From: Cernens ardua
Lineage (GTDB): Bacteria > Pseudomonadota > Gammaproteobacteria > Pseudomonadales > Halomonadaceae
Reading direction: 5' to 3'
Assembly (NCBI RefSeq): GCF_051251085.1
Contig: NZ_JBPCZH010000008.1
Span: 1 to 64,000 of the forward strand
DNA: 64,000 nucleotides
In this document: positions 47,801 through 55,990 of the stretch, piece by piece
Layout of the letters: every line of letters begins with the position of its first letter
Numbering within the stretch: position 1 is the stretch's first letter
Position numbers and translations under genes: made by a program
Notes under the pieces: model-generated
The model's input: the letters and a program-made list of their open reading frames with translations, nothing else
Databases searched by the model: none
Told to the model about the DNA's origin: nothing

Positions 47801-49480
47801 ATGCTCACACAACTCACGATTCGCAATTACGTCATCGTTGATCATCTTGAACTTGATTTTCGACAGGGAATGACAGCCATTACTGGCGAAACAGGGGCAG
47901 GAAAGTCCATTCTGCTGGATGCACTGTCGCTTTGCCTGGGCGGGCGATACGAAGCAGGTAGTGTGAAACAGGGGGAAGAAAAGGCCGAACTGTCCGCCTG
48001 TTTCGATGTGTCTCGGTTACCCGCCGCACAAGCATGGCTGAATGCACGTGAACTGGAGGCAGACACCTGCATTCTTCGGCGTGTGATTACGTCCAGTGGG
48101 CGTAGCAAGGCATGGATCAACGGGTCTCCCTGTACGTTAGCGGATCTAAAAGCCCTGAGCGACCACCTGATCGACATCCATGCCCAGCACGCCCATCAAT
48201 CCCTTCTTCGTGAACAGCAACATCAGGCATTGCTGGATGAATACGCAGGAATTGGAAGCGATGTCGAAAAACTGAGCCAGATTTACCACCGATGGTCCAA
48301 GGCACGTCAACGGCTCAAAACAGCACAGCAAACTGATAGCGAGGCCAATGCGAAACGTCAGCTTTTACGCTATCAAGTCGAAGAATTGGATGAACTTGCT
48401 CTGCAGGAGGGAGAGCTTGAACAACTGGAGCACGAGCAAACGCAATTGGCACATGCCGAACAGGCACAGATGCAAACACAGCAAGCTCTAAATTTTTGTG
48501 ATGATGACGAACAGGGTGCTACTACCCTGATCGCTCAGGCCCGTCAGGCGCTGGAATCTCTGCCCGAACTCAATAATCCGGCCATTGCCTCTGCGCTGGC
48601 ACTTCTTTCTGAAGCAGGTATCCAGCTGGACGAAGCGAGCAGTGAACTCAGTCACTATTTGAACAGCGCCGAACTCGATCCTGAGCGCCTGAATCAAGTG
48701 GAATCGCGCCTGGCGAGCGTTCACCAAATTGCCAGAAAGCATCACATCATGCCTGAAGAAATCATCTCGTTTGCACAACACCTCAGGGATCAATTGGCGC
48801 AATTGGAACCCGGCGAGGAAGACCTTGAGGCTCTGACACAAGAAGTACGCCAGTTAAGGGATGACTGGAGAACACTGGCACAAAGCATCTCCCAACAGAG
48901 ATATTCCCACGCAACAACGCTAGCTCAACGCATTCAAGAGCAATTGGTCTATCTGGGTATGGAAAAATCCTGCTTTGAGGTCTCTGTCACACAACGGGAT
49001 GCTGCACACCCTGAGGGAATGGATCATGTCACTTTTCTGTTCTCTGCCAATCCAGGGCAGCCGCCACGTCCACTCCACAAGGTGGCTTCAGGAGGTGAAC
49101 TTTCACGTATCAGCCTCGCCATTCAGGTGGTAGCAGCTGCCCACAGCACTATCCCGACCCTCGTTTTTGATGAGGTAGATGTCGGCATTTCCGGTGCGAC
49201 TGCAGAAATCGTGGGGCAGTTACTGCGGGAGCTGGGGCAAACAGGCGCACAGCTTTTATGTATCACCCATCTCCCCCAAGTGGCGGCTCAGGCGCATCAG
49301 CATCTTCACATCGAGAAGCAGAAGGATGACACAAGCACTCATACCCACATGGCCCTACTGGACGAGAGCGGTCGTATTCGTGAGCTGGCCAGAATGCTGG
49401 GTGGAATTCATTTGTCTGAACGAACACTCGCCCATGCACATGAAATGCTGCAAGGCGCCCAACAACCCGCACAACATTAA
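47801..49480 (+). CDS. recN: DNA repair protein RecN
   Basis: 559-residue SMC-like ATPase for double-strand break repair. The N-terminal head has ITGETGAGKSILLDALSLCLGG (Walker A). A coiled-coil with a central break runs about 150-370. The C-terminal head has KVASGGELSRISLAIQVV (ABC signature) and PTLVFDEVDVGISG (Walker B). Preceded by GGAGG. Divergent from grpE; two LexA-like boxes lie in the shared upstream region. Confidence 0.97.
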   Translation: MLTQLTIRNYVIVDHLELDFRQGMTAITGETGAGKSILLDALSLCLGGRYEAGSVKQGEEKAELSACFDVSRLPAAQAWLNARELEADTCILRRVITSSGRSKAWINGSPCTLADLKALSDHLIDIHAQHAHQSLLREQQHQALLDEYAGIGSDVEKLSQIYHRWSKARQRLKTAQQTDSEANAKRQLLRYQVEELDELALQEGELEQLEHEQTQLAHAEQAQMQTQQALNFCDDDEQGATTLIAQARQALESLPELNNPAIASALALLSEAGIQLDEASSELSHYLNSAELDPERLNQVESRLASVHQIARKHHIMPEEIISFAQHLRDQLAQLEPGEEDLEALTQEVRQLRDDWRTLAQSISQQRYSHATTLAQRIQEQLVYLGMEKSCFEVSVTQRDAAHPEGMDHVTFLFSANPGQPPRPLHKVASGGELSRISLAIQVVAAAHSTIPTLVFDEVDVGISGATAEIVGQLLRELGQTGAQLLCITHLPQVAAQAHQHLHIEKQKDDTSTHTHMALLDESGRIRELARMLGGIHLSERTLAHAHEMLQGAQQPAQH

Positions 49481-49676
49481 GTTTTTACGGCAGGAAGGGG
49501 CCTGATGGCTGCACAGGTCTCTTGCCATAATTGCGAGGAACATGCTTCCAGAGCAATATGGGGCGATCGCAGCCCCTTTCAAACGTCTTGAGAAAGGAAA
49601 ATCACGCCAGCAATTAGCCAACGCCTTTTATTGTAAAAACCGCGCAATCGAATGCTAGTGGTGGGAGGGTTACAAA

Positions 49677-49695
49677 GGCCGGACAACACCCGGCC
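49677..49695 (-). terminator. weak terminator candidate of fur
   Basis: GGCCGG (49677-49682) pairs with CCGGCC (49690-49695), followed on the minus strand by TTTGTAA. The stem is short and the T-run poor. It lies 25 bases past the fur stop in the recN-fur convergent gap. Confidence 0.45.
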
Positions 49696-49719
49696 CCTTA
49701 CAGAGAACGTGAGCAACCC

Positions 49720-50190
49720 TCAACGCTTCCCGTTATTACCCGGCGTATGTGGCGCACCATCCTGTCGCGTTGCTGTTGACCCCTTGGGGCGCACATAAAG
49801 GACGAGCGCATGATCAACCAGCTCATAGCCCCGTTGCTCGGCTACTTCACGCTGCCTGCGCTCGATCTCATGATCAAAGAACTCCACCACTTCACCTGTC
49901 TCCAGGCACAGCATATGATCATGATGATCTTCTTGGGAAAGTTCGAATACAGCATGCCCCCCGTCAAAATTATGACGCATTACCAAGCCTGCCGCTTCAA
50001 ATTGGGTCAGTACTCGGTATACAGTGGCAAGACCGACATCCTCACCTGCTTCCAACAGGGAACGATAGACGTCCTCAGCACTCATATGGAGGTCTTCTTC
50101 TCGAGTAGCTTCGAGAATTTGCAGAATTTTGACTCTAGGCAGTGTTACTTTTAATCCTGCCTTACGTAATTCCTGATTTCTGTCGGCCAT
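49720..50190 (-). CDS. fur: ferric uptake regulator Fur
   Basis: 156-residue Fe(II)-responsive repressor. The N-terminal winged helix is RNQELRKAGLKVTLPRVKILQILE..., with the recognition helix ...DVGLATVYRVLTQFEAAGLV. Metal ligands are in the HFDGGHAVFELSQEDHHDHMLC and FFDHEIERRQREVAEQRGYELVDHALVLYV segments. As in Pseudomonas, the CxxC zinc pairs of E. coli Fur are not complete. Start at the ATG at 50190; a GTG seven codons earlier is possible. The fecA operator at 59.4 kb is a likely target. Confidence 0.96.
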   Translation of the reverse strand: MADRNQELRKAGLKVTLPRVKILQILEATREEDLHMSAEDVYRSLLEAGEDVGLATVYRVLTQFEAAGLVMRHNFDGGHAVFELSQEDHHDHMLCLETGEVVEFFDHEIERRQREVAEQRGYELVDHALVLYVRPKGSTATRQDGAPHTPGNNGKR

Positions 50191-50265
50191 TAGGAAGCTC
50201 TTCGCAGTCACTGGGTATTTCGGTTATGATCGACCAACGCAAACGATATGGAAAGTCTTGGGCAA

Positions 50266-50676
50266 ATGCAAAATTCAATTAAAATCATCACTATCTGCTG
50301 CATCATCGGCATGTTAAGCGGCTGCAGCCTCTTCCGGGTATACAGATTCGACCAGCAACAGGGGAACCTGATCACCAATAACATGGTACAGGAACTTCAG
50401 GTCGGCATGACGCGTGACCAGGTCATTTACATCCTGGGCACCCCTGTATTGGATAATCCCTTCGATTCAAACGAATGGGATTATGTCTACCGTCTGAATG
50501 CCGCTGATGGGAAAGTATATATCAAACGCTTATCAATCACCTTCCAAAATAACCGGGTTAGCAATATTTTAAAATCCGGCGATTTCGAGAAGACCCCGGT
50601 CGCTAGAAAAATGGGAGGGCCCGCTACCGCCATTTCCTCTCATCAGGGTACTACAGGCCAACTTTCAGGCAACTAA
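50266..50676 (+). CDS. bamE: outer membrane assembly lipoprotein BamE
   Basis: Small lipoprotein subunit of the BAM complex. It has a lipoprotein signal (IKIITICCIIGMLSGC, lipidation Cys in LSGC). The mature domain has the SmpA/OmlA pattern: QGNLITNNMVQELQVGMTRDQVIYILGTPVLDNPFDSNEWDYVYRL. 136 residues from the ATG at 50266; an ATG six codons earlier adds a less typical start. Divergent from fur, convergent with ratB, the common arrangement. Confidence 0.94.
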   Translation: MQNSIKIITICCIIGMLSGCSLFRVYRFDQQQGNLITNNMVQELQVGMTRDQVIYILGTPVLDNPFDSNEWDYVYRLNAADGKVYIKRLSITFQNNRVSNILKSGDFEKTPVARKMGGPATAISSHQGTTGQLSGN

Positions 50677-50806
50677 AAAAGCGAATGCCTTACTGGCCAG
50701 GCGTATACTCGCTACCCGACATGCCTAATCAGACGACAATCTGTTTGGGCATGTTGGCGTTTATTCCTTTCTCGGACTCGCTCATACCCGCTATTCGAAA
50801 GGCAGG

Positions 50807-51124
50807 CTAATGCCCTGCTCTAGTCCGCCGCGCAGCCTTGGGGTCCACTTTCAGAGGAGCGTAGGCTTCAATTCGATCCCCATCATCCAATACGTAAGAT
50901 TCCGGTGATTTGATTCGTTGTCCAAAAATCCCGAGAGGGGCTTCGTACAGCCATTCGAGGGAGTTCTGGTTCTCATCAAGATTCAACAGAAACTGCTGAT
51001 ATGCCTCTTGAACTGTCGTGCCCGCCACTACTTTCATTGCTATCAGGCACGAACACCCTCCCGACACATAGGCGATTTCGATACTAATGATATTGGCAAC
51101 ATCGTTGTTGATATCAGCGCCCAT
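50807..51124 (-). CDS. ratB: RnfH family (RatB) ubiquitin-like protein
   Basis: 105-residue UPF0125/RnfH protein with a beta-grasp (ubiquitin-like) fold. IISIEIAYVSGGCSCLIAMKVVAGTTVQEAYQQF and PLGIFGQRIKSPESYVLDDGDRIEAYAPLKVDPKAARR are the family blocks. It is proposed to pair with RatA, but the function is not established. The ATG at 51124 overlaps the ratA stop region by 11 bases; an open extension to 51205 has no similarity. Confidence 0.9.
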   Translation of the reverse strand: MGADINNDVANIISIEIAYVSGGCSCLIAMKVVAGTTVQEAYQQFLLNLDENQNSLEWLYEAPLGIFGQRIKSPESYVLDDGDRIEAYAPLKVDPKAARRTRAGH

Positions 51125-51548
51125 ACACCTGATCCGCGCGTTTGGTAAACGCATCGACCAACTGACCGGCCACCTGTCCGAACAATTGCCCGAAAGCCAT
51201 CCCAATCAATCGGTTGGAAAAATCAAATTCCATGGTCAGGTTTGTGCGACAACTATTTTCGCCCAGTTCTTCAAACAACCAATGTCCAACCAGACTTTTG
51301 AAAGGACCTTTAACAAGGGAAATATCAATACGATTGGGCGCATGCAGCTCATTACGTGTCGACATACTCTGCTTGATGCCGCCTTTCGACAGAGTCATTT
51401 CTCCAATAAGATACTCATCCGTACGCTCCAACAGACGCGCTTCACGGCATCCCGGCAAAAATTGCGGATAACTTTCAAAATCATTGATCAAATCAAACAT
51501 CTGCTGGCAAGAGTGTTTTACCAATGCAGATTTTTTTACTGTAGGCAT
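51114..51548 (-). CDS. ratA: RatA family START/COQ10-like protein
   Basis: 144-residue START-fold (polyketide cyclase/COQ10-like) protein. SALVKHSCQQMFDLINDFESYPQFLPGC and GPFKSLVGHWLFEELGENSCRTNLTMEFDFSNRLIGMAFGQLF are characteristic. E. coli RatA was reported as a toxin that blocks 70S assembly; other family members bind coenzyme Q, so toxin is a label and not proof. Encoded with ratB between bamE and smpB, as usual. Confidence 0.9.
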   Translation of the reverse strand: MPTVKKSALVKHSCQQMFDLINDFESYPQFLPGCREARLLERTDEYLIGEMTLSKGGIKQSMSTRNELHAPNRIDISLVKGPFKSLVGHWLFEELGENSCRTNLTMEFDFSNRLIGMAFGQLFGQVAGQLVDAFTKRADQVYGR

Positions 51549-51729
51549 GCGCCCTCCCGTACCAACACGAGGTAGATATACACTTAAATTTCACCCCGTT
51601 ACAGATTCAAAGGTACAATGATACCATGCTGCGCTCAGTATACTTACTTTGGGTTATTAATTACTCTGGTAAATTTCATCAATTCCACGTAGTCGAGTAA
51701 TACCCTCGCCTTTATATCAGGAACACTCC

Positions 51730-52209
51730 ATGGGCAAAAAGAAAGGCCAGGCGCCGGGCAACAATCTGATTGCCCAGAATCGCAAGGCAAGACACGAATA
51801 TCACATTGAAGAAACGTTCGAAGCGGGGCTTTCCCTGTCCGGGTGGGAAGTAAAAAGTCTACGCGCCGGCAAGGGGCAGTTAACAGACACCTACGTGCTC
51901 GTTAAAAATGGCGAAGCATGGCTGTTGGGCTCGCATATCACGCCGTTGAATACCACCAGTACTCATAGCGTAGCTGAACCGGATAGAACACGTAAGTTAC
52001 TTCTGCACAAGAAAGAGATCGCACGGATCTTTTCCCGTACACAGGATAAGGGCCATAGCTGTGTACCACTGCGGTTGTTCTGGAAAGGTCACTTGGTCAA
52101 GTGCGAAATTGCATTGGTAGTGGGTAAAAAAATGCATGATAAGCGCGCCACTGAAAAAACACGGGACTGGGAGCGTCAACGCGCACGTATTATGCGCGAT
52201 AATCGATGA
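51730..52209 (+). CDS. smpB: SsrA-binding protein SmpB
   Basis: 159-residue partner of tmRNA in trans-translation; it shapes the tRNA-like domain and fills the decoding site. IAQNRKARHEYHIEETFEAGLSLSGWEVKSLRAGKGQL is the OB-fold start; GSHITPLN and KKEIARIFSRTQDKGHSCVPLRLFWKGHLVKCEIALVVGKK follow. The basic C-terminal tail (KRATEKTRDWERQRARIMR) is the part that enters the mRNA channel. ssrA follows about 100 bases downstream. Confidence 0.97.
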   Translation: MGKKKGQAPGNNLIAQNRKARHEYHIEETFEAGLSLSGWEVKSLRAGKGQLTDTYVLVKNGEAWLLGSHITPLNTTSTHSVAEPDRTRKLLLHKKEIARIFSRTQDKGHSCVPLRLFWKGHLVKCEIALVVGKKMHDKRATEKTRDWERQRARIMRDNR

Positions 52210-52271
52210 TCCGCACAGTGAAACCACTGTGCGAAATTAAGCTCGCGCTAAGCGAAAGTCCCTAAAGGTTA

Positions 52272-52301
52272 TTGTTAATCGCATGGGCGATCTGTTATCC
52301 T
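52272..52301 (+). promoter_or_regulatory. candidate sigma-70 promoter of ssrA
   Basis: TTGTTA (52272-52277), 18 bases, TATCCT (52296-52301). The tmRNA 5' end lies 14 bases downstream; the precursor would start a few bases before it. Confidence 0.45.
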
Positions 52302-52314
52302 CGCCAGACTCTTT

Positions 52315-52696
52315 GGGGGCGTTCTGGATTCGACGCTGGTGGCAAATCCCAAGGTGCATGCCGAGAGCGTAACGTATCTCGTAAATAAAACGTTGCAATT
52401 TAAATAGTCGCAAACGACGAAAACTATGCTCAGGAAGGTGCTCTGGCTGCGTAAGCTAGCTTGACACTTGTTCCACCCCGAAGCGATGTGCCCATTCATC
52501 GCGGACGGGCATGAGTCACGATTGATGGGACCGCGCGCAAGGGTGTCCTCTCCTTGTTGCGTTAAACTTTAGAGGAATCGCGTTAACGAATCCTGCCCGT
52601 TGGAGTCGTTAATGCTAAATTAAAAAACGGATCTAAGCATGTAGAGCCGACGGAGGAGTACCGGCGGACGCGGGTTCAATTCCCGCCGCCTCCACC
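52315..52696 (+). ncRNA. ssrA: transfer-messenger RNA (tmRNA)
   Basis: One-piece tmRNA of 382 bases. The 5' end GGGGGCGTTCTGGATTCGACG pairs with the 3' end CGCCTCCACCA (7-bp acceptor with one G-U). The T arm GGGTTCAATTCCC precedes it, and the CCA is encoded. The tag frame begins at GCA 52410 and reads ANDENYAQEGALAA before TAA at 52452-52454. It is longer than the E. coli tag but keeps the C-terminal ALAA degron. Confidence 0.97.
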
Positions 52697-52702
52697 AAAT
52701 TG

Positions 52703-52734
52703 CAAAAGCCCAGCACCTCGGTGTTGGGCTTTTT
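52703..52734 (+). terminator. terminator of ssrA
   Basis: AAAAGCCCA (52703-52711) pairs with TGGGCTTTT, with an inner CAC/GTG extension and loop CTCG. T's continue directly after the stem. Confidence 0.9.
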
Positions 52735-53050
52735 TGTGCTTTAAAATCAATGGGTTAAGTCTATTCCCTTATCAAATAGCATATAAACCACATTGATCAA
52801 AAAACAACCAAAAAAGCAGGGTTTAGGCTACGTTTAGCATTGTATGGTCAGCATTTTGGTCAACATTGATGAGCATGAAAGCTAATAACTTTAACTTGCC
52901 GTTGCCCTTTTGTACGCCTCTAGTAATTGACGTCCCCATATCTGGTTAAAAAATGAGTCAAATACCATGCAAGGAATGCTGGAGACAATCATAATTGGAG
53001 ATAGGGAATGCTCTACCTATATGCCACTCTATCTGGACAAGGTGTTGATC
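52735..53050. other. AT-rich left edge of the ssrA-associated island
   Basis: No full gene. A 26-codon open frame at 52869-52949 (starts MSMKANNFNLP) is too short to identify; it could be the residue of an integrase or other island gene. The change to AT-rich sequence begins right after the ssrA terminator, as expected for an integration boundary. I see no second copy of the ssrA 3' end in the window. Confidence 0.45.
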
Positions 53051-53324
53051 ATGCGCTTTCCTATCATCATTCATCAGGAAAATAATTGTGCTTTCGGCAT
53101 TATTATGCCCTATATGCCTGGCTGCTTTTCTTCAGGGGATACATTGGGTGATGCGTTAAAAAATGTTCATGAAGCTATCGATATTCACATGGCAGAAGTA
53201 GTCAGCAGTCATGGAGGAGTACCCGCCCCTAGTGCAATGAGTAAAGTAGTCTCTAATCCTGAATACAAAGAGGGTGCCGTTTTTTATAGAAATTGATTTA
53301 TCCAAGTATTTAACGGATAGGTAA
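53051..53324 (+). pseudogene. hicB-type antitoxin remnant (frameshifted)
   Basis: MRFPIIIHQENNCAFGIIMPYMPGCFSSGDTLGDALKNVHEAIDIHM is a clear HicB RNase H-like fold start. In the frame of the ATG the protein stops after GAVFYRN (81 residues). One extra T in the run at about 53279-53284 would restore VFFIEIDLSKYLTDR, the usual HicB continuation, before a stop at 53322-53324. The C-terminal DNA-binding part is missing altogether. No hicA toxin gene is seen. Confidence 0.75.
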
Positions 53325-53785
53325 TAAATCAGCTTGGTATCTTCTCCCCCAACCATAAGATTGTCACATTACTGGAGAAACTTTCCCCGCGTGAACGGCG
53401 TATGATCATGCGAAAAATAGCCGTGATTGTTCGACGGGAACAGGCGGAGCGCATCAGGCAACAGCAGAATCCCGAAGGTACCCATTATGCACCTCGAAAA
53501 ATCACGTCATCTCGGCAGGGGGCGATCAGGCATAGGGCCATGTTTGGCAAACTGCGTACGGCGTGCTATTTGCACGTTCAAAGCAGTGAAAAAAGGGCGA
53601 CCGTTATGTTCAGAGGGCATACGGCAGGTATTGCCCGCGTGCATCAGTATGGGCTGGTGGATCAGGTCAAAAGAGGCAGACCGGGCAAAGTAAAATATAC
53701 CCGGCGAAGGTTATTGGGGGTGTCGGGGAGGACCGAAAGAAAAATTGAAGAAATGCTGATTGCCACCATCAAGAACAGGAATTAA
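53321..53785 (+). pseudogene. P2 gpS-like phage virion morphogenesis protein, N-terminally truncated
   Basis: From 53360 the frame reads IVTLLEKLSPRERRMIMRKIAVIVRREQ, then ERIRQQQNPEGTHYAPRK, MFGKLRT, RVHQYGLVD and a C-terminal RRRLLGV. This follows P2 gpS (tail completion) from about its residue 20. The first in-frame ATG, at 53402, leaves a 127-residue protein. The expected gpS N terminus is replaced by sequence joined to the hicB remnant. Probably not functional in head-tail joining. Confidence 0.75.
53669..53733. repeat. 65-bp direct repeat, copy 1 (in gpS)
   Basis: Begins AAAAGAGGCAG and ends GGGGAGGAC. It matches 54455-54519 at 59 of 65 positions without gaps by my reading. The two copies flank the dinJ-yafQ genes. 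Confidence 0.9.
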
Positions 53786-54054
53786 TGATTGAAAATGTCG
53801 GTATGTGTACCTGTTCTAGCCAAACGTAATGTTCGTCCTGCGATTTGATAAATAAGTAGCCAATCGGGCTCGATATGAGCATCACGCCAACCTGCCCAAT
53901 TCTGCTTTAAAGGATGATCCTTATACTTTACCGGCAATGGAACTTCTTCAATCAAAAGCAGTAATAGATCACGTAATTTGCTCATATTCTTGCCGCGCTT
54001 TTGCATGCGCTTAACATCACGTTTGAACTGTACTTCTCTAGCAATATTCAGCAT
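53782..54054 (-). CDS. yafQ: YafQ-type mRNA interferase toxin
   Basis: 90-residue RelE-superfamily toxin that cleaves mRNA on the ribosome. KRDVKRMQKRGKNMSKLRDLLLLLIEEVPLPVKYKDHPLKQNWAGWRDAHIEPDWLLIYQI is the YafQ pattern. The catalytic histidines fit HPLKQNW, AHIEPDW and the late THTD. The C-terminal LRLARTGTHTDIF is also conserved. Its start overlaps the antitoxin stop by one base (TAATG). Confidence 0.88.
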   Translation of the reverse strand: MLNIAREVQFKRDVKRMQKRGKNMSKLRDLLLLLIEEVPLPVKYKDHPLKQNWAGWRDAHIEPDWLLIYQIAGRTLRLARTGTHTDIFNH

Positions 54055-54323
54055 TAGATGCCTAGATCCTTGAATAATTCATCACTTGAATCAAACCGCT
54101 CCCCTTTTCCTTCCTCGAGCCGTTTCATGGCCGCTTGAGTAGTCTTGTTGGGGACTTCGACCTCAAAGGGAATGCGTCCCTCTTCCGCAACACGAAGAAA
54201 CGTCATGCGAATTAAATCGGAAACCGTTAGTCCCATTTTATCCAATGCCTCCATTGCCCGCTCTTTGGTATCACTGGAAATACGAGCACGGACAATCGAA
54301 TCGGCTCGGTGTGTTATAGCCAT
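54054..54323 (-). CDS. dinJ: DinJ/RelB-type antitoxin
   Basis: 89-residue antitoxin partner of YafQ. The N-terminal ribbon-helix-helix is VRARISSDTKERAMEALDKMGLTVSDLIRMTFLRVAEEGRIPFEV. The C-terminal part (ERFDSSDELFKDLGI) would wrap the toxin. The start is the ATG at 54323 after GGAGGA; the open extension upstream lies over the operator. It is upstream of yafQ, the normal order for autoregulation. Confidence 0.88.
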   Translation of the reverse strand: MAITHRADSIVRARISSDTKERAMEALDKMGLTVSDLIRMTFLRVAEEGRIPFEVEVPNKTTQAAMKRLEEGKGERFDSSDELFKDLGI

Positions 54324-54336
54324 GTTTATCCTCCAA

Positions 54337-54367
54337 TGTTGTGTAGCCACATTGTAGCCACGCAACA
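54337..54367 (-). promoter_or_regulatory. operator candidate of dinJ-yafQ
   Basis: TGTTG (54337-54341) and CAACA (54363-54367) form an outer inverted repeat. Inside, TGTAGCCAC occurs twice (54342-54350 and 54353-54361), 11 bases apart, one helical turn. The arrangement suits a ribbon-helix-helix repressor binding cooperatively just upstream of dinJ. Confidence 0.55.
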
Positions 54368-54420
54368 CTGGTATGACAAATAGGTCTTAAGGTCAGGAAA
54401 AGATGCAATGGGTATCACCT

Positions 54421-54580
54421 ATGCATGTGTATGGACGAGTAGATCGGATAAGATAAAAGAGGCAGGCTGGGCAAAGTGAAGTATACCCGGCGAGGGTTAT
54501 TGGGGGTGACGGGGAGGACGCGCCGCTTGATAGAGAAAGAAGTGCTTAATGCTCTGGGGGAGAGGGAGCGTGTACTTTGA
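54421..54580 (+). pseudogene. second gpS C-terminal fragment (frameshifted)
   Basis: Frame 1 reads VYGRVDRIR and stops. After a +1 shift the sequence continues KRGRLGKVKYTRRGLLGVTGRTRRLIEK... to a TGA at 54578-54580. It parallels the end of the gpS fragment at 53.4-53.8 kb but diverges after the 65-bp repeat, so it derives from a related and not identical gpS gene. Confidence 0.75.
54455..54519. repeat. 65-bp direct repeat, copy 2
   Basis: Same as copy 1 at 53669-53733 except for six positions. It lies in the second gpS fragment, on the other side of dinJ-yafQ. Confidence 0.9.
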
Positions 54581-54679
54581 CCATAAGAACCTCCTGATGA
54601 TGGGAGGTTGTAGCTCGGTATCATCAGGAAGGCAACTGAGTATTAAGGTTGAAGTAGACACTAGAATTATTTATAGCGT

Positions 54680-55888
54680 CTATTTCTCAGTATCCGCATC
54701 AGTATCTTTCTTTTTCAATCCGAATATAGCCGCTATACCTGGAAGATGATTTATTTTCTCTGAGCGATCCAATACCTCAGCAGAATCTCGGCTGATAGCT
54801 ATCAAAAGCATTTTGATAAGGTTTTTGAGGTCATCATCATCTGTACTGACTTCTTCTACCTGTTTTTTATACCCTTGATAAGATTCGGCCAGTGCTTGTT
54901 TCTGAGCGTAAAACTCCATTAACGCAGATTGCTGGGAAGCTTTTTTGGAAGTAAATAAAACGAGCCATACCAAAAAGACGACAATAGGCACTCTGATTGC
55001 CCAATTTTCAAATGCGCCACCTACAGTATAGTGAAAGAAAGCTGGCCCAAAAAAAGCTAGTAAAACAACACCTAAGCTAATTCCAACAGAAATATAAAAA
55101 TTCTTGGAATATTTTTTGGCTTCTTCGCCAGCCGCATCTTTCCTATCTTTAAAGGATTTTGCCAACCCCATCGTCGTAGTGCTGTCCAAAGCAGCCAAGG
55201 CCTGATTATTAGTACTCTCGGCAGATTTTTTTATATCTTCCAGCTCTTGTTTTATTTTCGTATTATCTTCCTGCATCTGGCCTACTTTTTCCTTATCAGC
55301 CTTTAACTTACTGACGAGGTCTTCAGCTTCATCTTTCGATTTATTAAAATCAGAAATATTACCAATCAAGGTAGTTTGAGATGCATTTAAATTATTGTTT
55401 TCAGTTTCAACACTTTTCAATGTTTTTTTAACATCCTCTATCTGTTGAGTAATAGATTGATGTGATGTTTTAAGTGTTAACGCTTTATGCTGCAAATCAT
55501 TTAAATCTCCTAATAACTGAGGAATTAGAGAGGAGCCAGGTCTTTCACTGGAAGAACTCCATACTTCGAACTTATAGGTTGCTCTTCTATTTCCCTGTGG
55601 TTCATTATCAATCACCCATTCGCCAAATGATGACAATATATTTTCATTGAAGTAATTTATTTTAAACGTAAATTTAAATGAAACCAGCCCACCCTCATCT
55701 AGCTCATACTTACCTTCAGCAATGAAATTTTCATCCTCTTCCCTATATGTACCGCCTATATTCCGCCAATATTCCCCTGTAGATAAATAAGCATTAATCT
55801 TTATATTTTTATCATCAACAATCTCCACAAAAGCATTTGCAGTAACTTGAGTATTATTTTGACGTAAAAAACAGTTAAAATTTTCCAT
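54680..55888 (-). CDS. coiled-coil protein with two membrane segments, function unknown
   Basis: 402 residues, not recognised as a known family. Residues 1-112 look like a beta-rich soluble domain (alternating hydrophobic strands, TYKFEVW at the end). About 125-235 is a long coiled-coil with repeated Gln/Glu/Lys heptads. About 264-288 and 296-313 are two membrane segments. The C-terminal 85 residues are a charged, helical cytoplasmic tail. Base composition is clearly more AT-rich than the neighbours, pointing to transfer. It lies on the opposite strand between phage genes S and V, the position of a moron (cargo) gene. Confidence 0.75.
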   Translation of the reverse strand: MENFNCFLRQNNTQVTANAFVEIVDDKNIKINAYLSTGEYWRNIGGTYREEDENFIAEGKYELDEGGLVSFKFTFKINYFNENILSSFGEWVIDNEPQGNRRATYKFEVWSSSSERPGSSLIPQLLGDLNDLQHKALTLKTSHQSITQQIEDVKKTLKSVETENNNLNASQTTLIGNISDFNKSKDEAEDLVSKLKADKEKVGQMQEDNTKIKQELEDIKKSAESTNNQALAALDSTTTMGLAKSFKDRKDAAGEEAKKYSKNFYISVGISLGVVLLAFFGPAFFHYTVGGAFENWAIRVPIVVFLVWLVLFTSKKASQQSALMEFYAQKQALAESYQGYKKQVEEVSTDDDDLKNLIKMLLIAISRDSAEVLDRSEKINHLPGIAAIFGLKKKDTDADTEK

Positions 55889-55990
55889 TTTATGAATCGT
55901 TCCCTTTGATCTTTTTATCTCCCCGTACCATCATTCTCCCACACTCTCCCCGCCTCGCCCAACGCTCCTCCTCCCCTCACAATACCCCGC

